Assembly (NCBI GenBank): GCA_937942935.1
Contig: CALDGT010000535.1
Span: 1-6,378, forward strand
Direction of reading: 5' to 3'
From: an uncultured Chloroflexota bacterium
GTDB lineage: Bacteria; Chloroflexota; Anaerolineae; Aggregatilineales; Phototrophicaceae
Length of the DNA: 6,378 nt
Numbering within the stretch: position 1 is the stretch's first letter; each line of letters begins with the position of its first letter. Under the pieces are notes generated by a model that was not told where the DNA came from, made no database searches, and saw only the letters and a program-made list of their open reading frames with translations. Below are positions 1-6,378 of this stretch, in pieces. A program made the position numbers and the translations under genes.

Positions 1-1
1 T

Positions 2-3000
2 AAACCTCTCACATCCGAAAAAGCCAATTGGGGCGCGGGGCGTATCGTCACACAAAGTACCACATGGGATAATGCCGATAAAATTGCCGCCGTCAGCGCG
101 TTTGGCTTTGGCGGATGCAATGCCCACTTGATACTCGAACAGCACGCGCTGGAATATACACCCAAAGCAGAAAAACCTGACCTGCAACCGATGGCAATCA
201 TCGGCATGGACGCATTTTTTGGTCGGTTGGATGGCTTAACCGCCTTTGAACACGCCATTTTTGATGGTGAACCCGCGTTTATCCCCCTGCCTCATGACCG
301 TTGGGGCGGGATGGGAGATATAACGGGTGGAGATGATATTCTTGGCGCATTTATCACCTCATTTGATATGGATTTCCTGCGCTTCAAAATTCCCCCTGCG
401 GCGGATGACCAACCGATTCCGCAACAAACCCTCATGCTCAAAGTGGCGGATAGGGCGCTACGCGATGCCAAAATCCAAGAGGGTGGCAATGTGGCAGTGA
501 TTATCGCCATGAACGGCGAACTTGAACTGCATAAATTTCGCGGACGGGTGGATTTATCGTGGCAAATCCGCGATGCGTTGGCGCGAGAAGGGATTCAACT
601 AAGCGATGATGAATTGGCACATCTCGAAACCATCGCCAAAGATGCCCTTCACACTTGGCCCGGGGTGAATCAATATGTGAGTTTCATCGGGAATATCGTG
701 GCGAATCGCATTTCATCGGCGTGGGATTTTTCGGGGGCATCATTCACCCTATCCGCCGAAGAAAATGGCGTATCGAAGGCGCTCGAAATTGCTCAGATGA
801 TGCTCACACGCGGGGAAGCCGATGCGGTGCTGGTGGGCGCGGTGGATTTGGCGGGTGGCATCGAAAATGTGACCACACGCTCGCTCATTGCGTCACTGGG
901 GACAACCGATAGCACCTTCGGTTGGGATGCGAATAACAACGGCTGGCATATCGGCGAAGGCGCTGGCGCGGTGGTATTGAGAACAGTCGAAAACGCCCAA
1001 AATAACACGAATAAGATTTATGCCACTATCGAAAGTATTGGGGTCGCACATCGTGTAAAACCCCATGCGGAGGGTATGGTAGATGCGATGGCAGAGGCAC
1101 TCCGTTTAGGCGGGGTGACGCCTGATGAAATTGGATTCATCAGCTTATCTGCGAGTGGTATTGATGCTGAGGACGAAGCCGAAATGTTTGCTTTATCTCA
1201 TATTTATGATGAAGCCACACGAGATATTGCCCTCATCAGTAGTAAAGCCATCGTTGGGCATAATTATAATGCCGCTGGTATTGCATCACTGATACAATCG
1301 GCGTTGGTCATTTATCGGCGCACCATTCCGGTTATTCCTCATTTCCAAGCCCCTCAAAATGAAGCCTTTTGGCGACACTTACCCTTCTATTTTCCAAATA
1401 CAACCCGCCCCTTGTTCTCTGATTTTTTCGCACAAACATACGGGGCAATCAATATCATCGGTGGGGATGGCGGACATGCCCATATCATCTTATCGGCACA
1501 CCATTCAGAATACCCATCGGCAAATTTGCGTTATACCGTTTTGCCCATCAGTGGAGATTCTGCGGATGACTTACAAGCGCGGTTAACCGACCTCATCGCA
1601 CAATTGAATAACGGTGCATCGGTGGATGCGATTCAAGCGGGTGCAATCCGCGCTTACGATGAAAAACACGCTTTTGGCGGGGCAATCATCGGCAAAAATC
1701 GTGCCGAATTACACTCCGAAGCGGTATCCGCCCAAAAAGGCATCACATCCACCTTTGAAAAAGGACGCGATTGGGAGAGTAAGCTCGGCAGTAGTTTCAC
1801 AGCCAAACCTGCCAATGGGGATGTTGCATTGGTCTATCCGGGTGCATTTAATGCGTATGTGGGCATGGCGGGGGATTTGCTCCAAAATTTTACCCAATTG
1901 AGTGATATATCTACCCTGTATGCCGACAGTTTACGTAAGTTGGTGGCAGATAAGCTCATTTATCCACCCACAACCCACGCTATGACCGATGAAGAATATA
2001 CAGCTTATCAACTCGCACTCGCGGATAACCTGCCCGCCATGATGCAAGCAGGCTCAACATTTGCGTGGCAATATACGCGCATGGTCAAGCTATTAGGGAT
2101 TCAGCCCGTTGCATCATTCGGATATAGCATGGGTGAAGCCAGCATGATGTGGGGCGCGGGGATGTGGACACATGCCCACCACGCCAGTTATTTGCTCCAC
2201 ACCAGCAACCTGTTCACATCCAAAGTGGTGGGCAAAAAGACCGCCGCCCGCACGTATTTGGGCGATACAACCACGCCCGATGACGATTTATGGGGTAATT
2301 ACGTGGTCGCAACCGACCCAAATACCATGCGCCACGCCCTAACCGATGAGCCAACCGTATTCATGACGCACGTCAACACACCGAATCAGGTGGCAATTGC
2401 GGGTGAAAAAGTGGCGTGTGAGCGCGTTTTGGCAAAAATCGGCGCGGGGTATGTGGTCGCTATGCCTGCCGTGTTGCATTGTCCGCCCACACAAAACGCC
2501 CATGCCGATTTTGTGCGGTTGCATAAATTACCGATAAACCAAACCCCTGTACGGACGGCATTAATGCCGTCCACGACGGACCATTCGCAGGGCATAAAAT
2601 TATACGGTGGTGATGGTCGGCTGATTACCGCCAGCGATAGCGATGCCATCGCTCATGAATTGGCGCATGACATGGTGCAGATGGTGGATTTTCCGCATTT
2701 GGTGAACACCGTTTATAATGATGGGGCGCGGGTGTTCATTGAGGTGGGCGCACAAAATACGTGTACCCGTTGGATACGCGATATTCTGCGCGATAAACCG
2801 CATGTCGCCGTCGCAACCAATCGCATGGGGGTATCGGATAGCCAATCTATCGCCCGCCTGATTGCCAAACTGATTAGCCACCGTGTGCCAATGAATGTAA
2901 GCGTGTTGGCACGTCCATCCGCCGAAAACGAAACATCCAACGGCAAAAAACGCCTCATTCAGACCATCAAACTGGGTAAAACACCCATCCGTGAAGCCAT

Positions 3001-3832
3001 TTTATCCGATGCAAATCGGGCATGGGCTTCTGGGCTACAAAAACAATTTGTTGAACCGAAAAGCATTTGGCGGGATATGCGCGTAGAACGCGGTGAACGC
3101 CTGAATAATCCATTTGGAGGACTCCCCTTGCCCATTACCATCGAACAAACCCCCGATATGAGCGACCATGAACGCGCCATCGTTGACCATCGCAATGCGT
3201 TGGGTCAATTGGCAGAGATGATAGAAAAGAATATCAATACAACGCCAAGCATCACCACCCGCCCACAACGTCCTGTAAATTATTCAAAACCCGAACACGT
3301 CATTTGGGATGTGAAGGCATTAGAAGAATTTGCGGTTGGTAAAATTGCGACTGTATTCGGTAGCGAATACGGCATTATAGATACCTACAAATCGCGGGTG
3401 CGCCTGCCAGCGTATCCCTATTTATTGGTCTCGCGCATTACCAAATTGGATGCAGAAATTCACCAATATCGCCCCTCTGCCATGACCACCGAATATGATA
3501 TTCCGTTTGATGCGTGGTATAGCGTGGATGGTCAAATTCCGTGGGCGGTGAGCGTGGAAAGTGGTCAATGCGACCTGATGCTCATCAGTTATATCGGCAT
3601 AGATTTTGAGGCAAAAGGGCGCTTGATGTATCGCCTGTTGGATTGCACCCTCAATTTCCTCACCGATATGCCCAAAGAGGGTCATACCCTGCGTTATGAC
3701 ATCCGCATTAATTCGTATGCCCGCAGTGGCGATAACCTGTTATTTTTCTTTGAATATGATTGTTATGTCGGCGATGAGCGTGTGCTGATTATGCGAAATG
3801 GGTGCGCGGGATTCTTCTCTCAAGAAGATTGA
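2..3832 (+). CDS. pfaC: PfaC/Pfa3-type secondary-lipid synthase subunit: KS (C-terminal end)-CLF-AT-DH1 first hotdog; 5' partial, ends at a TGA inside DH1
   Basis: The frame is open from base 2, so the true start is upstream; 1276 residues are visible. Residues below count from base 2. Residues 1-52 end a ketosynthase (SAFGFGGCNAHLILE). Residues ~62-505 are a second KS-like domain whose active-site Cys is replaced by Glu (TLSAEENG, Glu254), with the VGHN histidine kept; this is the chain-length-factor signature of PUFA-synthase systems. Residues ~607-970 are an acyltransferase: GYSMGE nucleophile Ser709, LHCPP His826, and FIEVGAQNTCTRWI near its end. Residues ~1102-1276 (TTEYDIPFDAWY, SVESGQCDLMLISYIG) match the non-catalytic first hotdog of PfaC DH1 as I recall the family. 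The protein stops four residues after GCAGFF, whereas the family continues into the catalytic hotdog, which here is the next frame-matched CDS. KS/CLF would elongate the chain and AT would load acyl groups. The AT between CLF and DH resembles myxobacterial Pfa3 and differs from Shewanella PfaC. The product lipid is unknown. Confidence 0.88.
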   Translation, partial: KPLTSEKANWGAGRIVTQSTTWDNADKIAAVSAFGFGGCNAHLILEQHALEYTPKAEKPDLQPMAIIGMDAFFGRLDGLTAFEHAIFDGEPAFIPLPHDRWGGMGDITGGDDILGAFITSFDMDFLRFKIPPAADDQPIPQQTLMLKVADRALRDAKIQEGGNVAVIIAMNGELELHKFRGRVDLSWQIRDALAREGIQLSDDELAHLETIAKDALHTWPGVNQYVSFIGNIVANRISSAWDFSGASFTLSAEENGVSKALEIAQMMLTRGEADAVLVGAVDLAGGIENVTTRSLIASLGTTDSTFGWDANNNGWHIGEGAGAVVLRTVENAQNNTNKIYATIESIGVAHRVKPHAEGMVDAMAEALRLGGVTPDEIGFISLSASGIDAEDEAEMFALSHIYDEATRDIALISSKAIVGHNYNAAGIASLIQSALVIYRRTIPVIPHFQAPQNEAFWRHLPFYFPNTTRPLFSDFFAQTYGAINIIGGDGGHAHIILSAHHSEYPSANLRYTVLPISGDSADDLQARLTDLIAQLNNGASVDAIQAGAIRAYDEKHAFGGAIIGKNRAELHSEAVSAQKGITSTFEKGRDWESKLGSSFTAKPANGDVALVYPGAFNAYVGMAGDLLQNFTQLSDISTLYADSLRKLVADKLIYPPTTHAMTDEEYTAYQLALADNLPAMMQAGSTFAWQYTRMVKLLGIQPVASFGYSMGEASMMWGAGMWTHAHHASYLLHTSNLFTSKVVGKKTAARTYLGDTTTPDDDLWGNYVVATDPNTMRHALTDEPTVFMTHVNTPNQVAIAGEKVACERVLAKIGAGYVVAMPAVLHCPPTQNAHADFVRLHKLPINQTPVRTALMPSTTDHSQGIKLYGGDGRLITASDSDAIAHELAHDMVQMVDFPHLVNTVYNDGARVFIEVGAQNTCTRWIRDILRDKPHVAVATNRMGVSDSQSIARLIAKLISHRVPMNVSVLARPSAENETSNGKKRLIQTIKLGKTPIREAILSDANRAWASGLQKQFVEPKSIWRDMRVERGERLNNPFGGLPLPITIEQTPDMSDHERAIVDHRNALGQLAEMIEKNINTTPSITTRPQRPVNYSKPEHVIWDVKALEEFAVGKIATVFGSEYGIIDTYKSRVRLPAYPYLLVSRITKLDAEIHQYRPSAMTTEYDIPFDAWYSVDGQIPWAVSVESGQCDLMLISYIGIDFEAKGRLMYRLLDCTLNFLTDMPKEGHTLRYDIRINSYARSGDNLLFFFEYDCYVGDERVLIMRNGCAGFFSQED
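2545..2572 (+). repeat. Small palindromic repeat, copy 1 (inside the AT coding region)
   Basis: Bases 2553-2572 form a perfect 20-base palindrome, GGACGGCATTAATGCCGTCC. It shares 16 of 20 bases with 4515-4534, and the eight bases before each copy also agree at five positions (pattern CCYTRTAS). It encodes (R)TALMPST, between the AT His826 region and the conserved KLYGGDG stretch, where I expect a shorter connection in related proteins. Perfect 20-base self-complementarity is very unlikely by chance in about 6 kb. Confidence 0.7.
3830..3832 (+). other. In-frame TGA separating the two halves of a PfaC-type protein
   Basis: The codons before (GFFSQED) and after (DAGKGIIMTQKEI) this TGA are in one frame. 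Together they match the continuous DH1 linker of PfaC-type proteins, roughly GFFS-x-EE-x-x-x-GKG-I, as I remember the family. The seven codons 3833-3853 lie between the stop and the next ATG and still encode the conserved GKG-I stretch, so the coding signal runs through the stop. Neither large frame contains another in-frame TGA, Trp is written TGG throughout, and the other two genes end in TAA. The cause may be a recent mutation, a sequencing or assembly error, a genuine gene split with re-initiation, or recoding; the window cannot decide between them. Confidence 0.8.
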
Positions 3833-3841
3833 GACGCGGGC

Positions 3842-3846
3842 AAAGG
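3842..3846 (+). promoter_or_regulatory. Possible ribosome binding site for translation restart after the TGA
   Basis: AAAGG lies 7 bases before the ATG at 3854 and 9 bases after the TGA, an arrangement compatible with translational coupling or re-initiation. The same bases encode the Lys-Gly of the conserved GKG motif, so the Shine-Dalgarno likeness may be a by-product of the protein sequence. Confidence 0.4.
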
Positions 3847-3853
3847 CATCATC

Positions 3854-5725
3854 ATGACCCAAAAAGAGATAGACGCACGCGCTAAAATTGTAAAACGCCA
3901 TTTTGAGCCGTTGCTCCGCACCACCAAAACCCATTTTGATAAAGCCGATTTACGCAAACTCTCTGCGGGGGATATTGCGGGCGCATTTGGGGATGATGCG
4001 TATAACCTGCGCGGAAAAAGTCCATCACTCCGCCTGCCCGATGGTGATATGCTCATGCTAGACCGCATTGCCAATGTTGACCCGCGCGGGGGCGCGTGGG
4101 GGCTTGGCATGATGATGGGCGAAAAAGATTTACACCCCGACCATTGGTATTTCCCGTGTCACTTCATAGATGACCAAGTGATGGCGGGGTCATTGGTCGC
4201 CGAGGGGTGCGTTCAGATGATGCAATTCTACATGATGTATTTGGGCTTGCACCTCACCACAGACGATGCACGCTTCCAACCTGTTCACGGATTGCCCCAA
4301 GTCGTGCGTTGTCGTGGACAAGTCACACCACAAATTGGCAAATTGATTTATCGGATGGAAATCAAAGAAATTGGCACATCCCCTTCCCCATATGCGATTG
4401 CCGATGTAGATGTGATTTTAGATGGCAAAATCGTGGTAGATTTTAAGGATTTGGGCTTAAAACTCTCTGAAAAATCGCCAGAAGATAAAGCGTTGTATGG
4501 CAAGCACCTTATAGGGATGGCAGATATGCCGTCCACACACACCACACCCGTTCAAGTTCGAGACGGCATCGCCATCATGAAAGATGCGCCTATCAATGAA
4601 TGGCACTTGGAACAATTCGCATTTGGTTCGATTGCCGATTGCTTTGGCGAAGATTTCCGTCTATACGATGGACGGCTCACCCCCCGCCAACCGAATAGCG
4701 AACTGAAACTGATTAGCCGTATTTTGCGGGTGGATGGCACGCGCCATGTGTTTGATAACAACCCAAGCGTCATCAGCGAGTATGATGTGCCGTTGGATGC
4801 GTGGTATTATGACCTCAACCATGCCCCCACCATGCCCTATTCGATTCTGATGGAAATCGGCTTGCAACCGTGCGGATTTTTATCGGCATGGCTTGGTTCT
4901 ACGCTAGAATATCCACAAGAGACCTTTTTCTTCCGCAATTTGGATGGCGATGGCAAAATTCATCACCTCCCAGATTTGCGCGGAAAAACCATCACTAACC
5001 ATGTCAGTTTGACCTCATCCACCTCATATCAAGGCATGATTATTCAAAAATTCACCTATGCCTTGTCTGCCGATGGGGTGACGTTTTATGATGGCACAGC
5101 TTCATTTGGGTATTTCACCACCGATGCACTCGCCAATCAGGTCGGGTTAGACAGAGGCAATCCGACTTATGCGTGGATGGATGTGAATGGTGTCGCGCCG
5201 TATGTGGTGGATTTGACCGATGACACTGTGCGCGGGGAATATCTGACCGCACCAGAGGACAAACCGCACCTGCGCCTACCCGATGACAAACTGATTTTCT
5301 TAGACCGTGTGGATATTGTCGCCGATGGTGGTCAGGATGGCATGGGTTATGTGCATGGCTACAAGAAAATTGACCCCACCAACTGGTTTTATCGGTGTCA
5401 TTTTTATCAAGACCCTGTGATGCCCGGTTCATTGGGTGTCGAAGCCATTTTGCAGGCGCTTCAGGTGTTTGCCATGACGACAGGCTTGGCGGATGAATTC
5501 GTGTCGCCCCGTTTTGACCATCTCGATAATCATCAATTTGTATGGAAATATCGTGGGCAGGTCATCCCCAAAAATGAATTTTTGCACCTCGAAATTCATA
5601 TCAACGGCATAGAACGCGCCGACGACAACGGCATTATCTTGCGTGGGACGGCGAATTTGTGGCGCGAAAATATGCGAATCTATGAAGTGCGCGGTGTATC
5701 GCTAAAGATTAGCGAATCTGCATAA
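3854..5725 (+). CDS. pfaC: PfaC/Pfa3-type synthase, C-terminal part: DH1 catalytic hotdog plus complete DH2 (FabA-like dehydratases)
   Basis: This 623-residue product has three hotdog units. Residues ~55-206 are a catalytic FabA-like hotdog with HWYFPCHF (His103) and AGSLVAEG (Glu117 at the FabA acid position). Residues ~246-422 are a non-catalytic hotdog (SEYDVPLDAWYY, MEIGLQPCGFLSAW). Residues ~471-620 are a second catalytic hotdog (NWFYRCHF, His516; DPVMPGSLGVEA, Glu530). In FabA-type PfaC dehydratases one non-catalytic and one catalytic hotdog form one DH. Units 2+3 therefore form DH2, while unit 1 needs the hotdog at the end of the upstream CDS as its partner. The expected reaction is dehydration of ACP-bound 3-hydroxyacyl chains, with possible isomerisation. 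The ATG at 3854 is the first start after the TGA and has AAAGG 7 bases upstream. If the stop is read through or is an error, this is simply the C-terminus of the preceding protein. No acylglycerol-phosphate acyltransferase or enoyl reductase follows; the protein ends right after DH2. Confidence 0.88.
   Translation: MTQKEIDARAKIVKRHFEPLLRTTKTHFDKADLRKLSAGDIAGAFGDDAYNLRGKSPSLRLPDGDMLMLDRIANVDPRGGAWGLGMMMGEKDLHPDHWYFPCHFIDDQVMAGSLVAEGCVQMMQFYMMYLGLHLTTDDARFQPVHGLPQVVRCRGQVTPQIGKLIYRMEIKEIGTSPSPYAIADVDVILDGKIVVDFKDLGLKLSEKSPEDKALYGKHLIGMADMPSTHTTPVQVRDGIAIMKDAPINEWHLEQFAFGSIADCFGEDFRLYDGRLTPRQPNSELKLISRILRVDGTRHVFDNNPSVISEYDVPLDAWYYDLNHAPTMPYSILMEIGLQPCGFLSAWLGSTLEYPQETFFFRNLDGDGKIHHLPDLRGKTITNHVSLTSSTSYQGMIIQKFTYALSADGVTFYDGTASFGYFTTDALANQVGLDRGNPTYAWMDVNGVAPYVVDLTDDTVRGEYLTAPEDKPHLRLPDDKLIFLDRVDIVADGGQDGMGYVHGYKKIDPTNWFYRCHFYQDPVMPGSLGVEAILQALQVFAMTTGLADEFVSPRFDHLDNHQFVWKYRGQVIPKNEFLHLEIHINGIERADDNGIILRGTANLWRENMRIYEVRGVSLKISESA
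4507..4534 (+). repeat. Small palindromic repeat, copy 2 (linker between the DH1 catalytic hotdog and DH2)
   Basis: GGATGGCAGATATGCCGTCC at 4515-4534 is a diverged copy of the palindrome at 2553-2572. It still folds as an 8-base-pair stem (one G-T pair) around a GATA loop. It lies in the same codon phase as copy 1 and encodes (G)MADMPST, so both copies yield A-x-M-P-S-T. The surrounding residues 207-245 look like a poorly conserved linker. Confidence 0.55.
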
Positions 5726-5741
5726 CAATCGCACATTACAA

Positions 5742-5781
5742 TTATGATACAAGGCATCATTTGGGGTGTCTTGTATCATAA
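5742..5781. repeat. Intergenic stem-loop after the synthase gene
   Basis: TTATGATACAAG (5742-5753) pairs perfectly with CTTGTATCATAA (5770-5781). The stem extends inward by five more pairs, including two G-T pairs, to about 17 pairs with a six-base loop (5759-5764). It starts 16 bases after the synthase TAA. No T-run follows on either strand, so it is not a canonical rho-independent terminator. It may protect the 3' end of the synthase mRNA, act as a weak terminator, or be an operator just upstream of the promoter of the next gene. Confidence 0.7.
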
Positions 5782-5806
5782 ATTTCATGAATCTATAAAA
5801 AATACC

Positions 5807-5815
5807 TGTTATAAT
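5807..5815 (+). promoter_or_regulatory. Extended -10 promoter for the STAS-like gene
   Basis: TGTTATAAT is an exact TGn-TATAAT extended -10 element. At 17-base spacing the -35 position (5787-5792, ATGAAT) matches the TTGACA consensus poorly, which is acceptable for an extended -10 promoter. The predicted transcription start is about 5822, giving a leader of about 36 bases before the ATG at 5858. It overlaps no coding sequence. Confidence 0.65.
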
Positions 5816-5845
5816 ATCCTTATCGAATTCATTTTACACGTAATA

Positions 5846-5851
5846 GAGGGG
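5846..5851 (+). promoter_or_regulatory. Strong Shine-Dalgarno that fixes the start of the STAS-like gene
   Basis: GAGGGG lies 6 bases before the ATG at 5858. The earlier in-frame ATG at 5744 has no comparable site, overlaps the stem-loop, and would place the promoter inside the coding sequence. Confidence 0.75.
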
Positions 5852-5857
5852 ATTGAT

Positions 5858-6250
5858 ATGGATGCAGATTATGAAGTAAGGTGGGTTATCCCAAACGAAG
5901 TCGCGCTATTGGTGCAAAATCGGGATATGACTATCCCCCAAATTGTCACCATGATAAATGAGGTCAACCAGCTACTTGAATCGTCTCCGCATGAAAAATT
6001 GCCCGTCATTGTAGATGGCTCAAATATGAAAAGCACAAGCAACAATATTGGAGATGTACTGAAAGAATTCCGCACAGTGCGCTCAGAAAAATGGGGATTC
6101 ACGGTGGTGGTCGGCGCACAAGGGGTCATTAAATTTTTTGCACAACTTATTTTGCAATTGGCGCGGGTAGAAGTCCGTCTGGCAAAAGATATGGATGAAG
6201 CAATCGAAATTATTTATCGTGTTAATCCAAGCCTGCCCCGTGTTTCTTAA
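5858..6250 (+). CDS. SpoIIAA/STAS-like small protein of unknown role
   Basis: This is a 130-residue soluble protein with no signal peptide or membrane segment. The predicted order of elements is strand YEVRWVIPNEVALLVQ (5-20), helix (25-43), strand PVIVDGSN (49-56), helix (63-74), strand GFTVVVGA (80-87), helix GVIKFFAQLILQL (89-101), strand VEVRLAKD (104-111) and helix DEAIEII (113-119). This alternating pattern, with an IVD strand followed by a GFTVVVG strand, resembles the STAS/SpoIIAA-like proteins I associate with Chloroflexota. In SpoIIAA a Ser after the second core strand is phosphorylated; here STS at 59-61 is nearby, but I cannot confirm equivalence. The start is set by GAGGGG 6 bases upstream. 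It has its own promoter and terminator, so it appears monocistronic and is probably unrelated to lipid synthesis. Family assignment is from pattern only. Confidence 0.75.
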   Translation: MDADYEVRWVIPNEVALLVQNRDMTIPQIVTMINEVNQLLESSPHEKLPVIVDGSNMKSTSNNIGDVLKEFRTVRSEKWGFTVVVGAQGVIKFFAQLILQLARVEVRLAKDMDEAIEIIYRVNPSLPRVS

Positions 6251-6291
6251 ACATTTTCTTTATAGCCTCATTTCAAGCAATCATTTCATAC

Positions 6292-6338
6292 CATTGATAT
6301 AGGACACAAACACTTGTGACCTATATCAATGATTTTTT
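6292..6338 (+). terminator. Rho-independent terminator of the STAS-like gene
   Basis: CATTGATATAGG (6292-6303) pairs perfectly with CCTATATCAATG (6320-6331). After one A-A mismatch, CACAA (6305-6309) pairs with TTGTG (6314-6318) around an ACAC loop. Six T residues follow at 6333-6338, then further T-rich sequence. The stem is AT-rich but long, about 17 pairs. It begins 41 bases after the TAA at 6248-6250. Confidence 0.85.
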
Positions 6339-6353
6339 GAGTTTATTTTCCAT

Positions 6354-6359
6354 TATAAT
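6354..6359 (+). promoter_or_regulatory. Possible -10 element for a gene beyond the right edge
   Basis: TATAAT occurs in the AT-rich sequence after the terminator. No convincing -35 is seen at the usual spacing, and there is no TG extension. It could be chance in AT-rich DNA. Confidence 0.3.
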
Positions 6360-6378
6360 AGTAACATACGATATATAA

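Noticed and set aside
128..130. TTG at 128 as the start of the first gene
   Set aside because: The frame is open to the left edge, and the preceding 42 residues include the conserved GFGGCNAH of a ketosynthase, so the gene begins upstream of the window.
3833..3880. Selenocysteine insertion element after the TGA
   Set aside because: Only a three-pair GGG/CCC match is visible downstream; there is no stable hairpin at SECIS spacing, and the position is not one where a catalytic selenocysteine is expected.
3820..4110. 96-codon antisense frame crossing the TGA junction
   Set aside because: It lies opposite a well-conserved dehydratase, has no recognisable domain and no convincing ribosome binding site; it is a shadow of the + strand gene.
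5115..5432. 105-codon antisense frame inside the DH2 region
   Set aside because: Low-complexity His/Arg/Ser-rich translation opposite the conserved DH2 hotdog; a shadow.
5701..5713. Short hairpin GCTAA-AGA-TTAGC at the end of the synthase gene
   Set aside because: Five AT-rich pairs inside coding sequence with no T-run; expected by chance.
2..5725. Alternative genetic code reading TGA as an amino acid
   Set aside because: Among about 1,900 codons TGA occurs in frame only once, and Trp is always TGG, so general reassignment is not supported.
5744..5857. N-terminal extension of the STAS-like protein from the ATG at 5744
   Set aside because: It would run through the stem-loop and the extended -10 promoter, has no Shine-Dalgarno, and adds residues unlike the family; the ATG at 5858 has GAGGGG at ideal spacing.

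Overview
The window holds the 3' part of a large secondary-lipid (PfaC/Pfa3-type, PUFA-synthase-like) synthase locus, followed by one small independent gene with its own promoter, ribosome binding site and terminator. All recognised genes are on the + strand. The organism is probably a bacterium of the Chloroflexota (Anaerolineae or a relative). This is an inference from the small SpoIIAA/STAS-like protein, a type I associate with that phylum, from the moderate GC content, and from the multidomain synthase. No rRNA or other taxonomic marker is present.

Region 1 (2-3832): the frame is already open at the left edge and starts with the last ~50 residues of a ketosynthase (KS). It continues through a chain-length-factor-type KS (CLF), an acyltransferase (AT), and the non-catalytic first hotdog of a FabA-like dehydratase (DH1). 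It then stops at a TGA. Region 2 (3854-5725) is in the same frame. It carries the catalytic hotdog that completes DH1, then a full second double-hotdog dehydratase (DH2). Together the two pieces read as one KS-CLF-AT-DH-DH subunit interrupted by a single in-frame stop codon inside DH1. The domain order resembles the myxobacterial Pfa3 type more than Shewanella-type PfaC, which has no AT at this place.

Region 3 (5726-5857): a 132-base gap with a long stem-loop lacking a U-tract just after the synthase stop, then an extended -10 promoter and a strong Shine-Dalgarno. Region 4 (5858-6250): a 130-residue SpoIIAA/STAS-like protein. Region 5 (6251-6378): a rho-independent terminator hairpin with T-run, then an AT-rich tail with a possible -10 element for a gene beyond the window.

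The synthase would act in the cytoplasm. KS/CLF condenses, AT loads acyl groups, and the DH domains dehydrate (and possibly isomerise) ACP-bound 3-hydroxyacyl intermediates. The ACP, ketoreductase and enoyl-reductase (PfaD-type) parts are not in the window and presumably lie upstream or elsewhere, so the final product (a polyunsaturated fatty acid or another secondary lipid) cannot be told from here.

The two most interesting observations are the lone TGA that cuts DH1 between its two hotdogs, and a 20-base palindrome found twice, in the same codon phase, in variable or linker stretches of both coding pieces. That looks like a small palindromic element tolerated inside protein-coding sequence.
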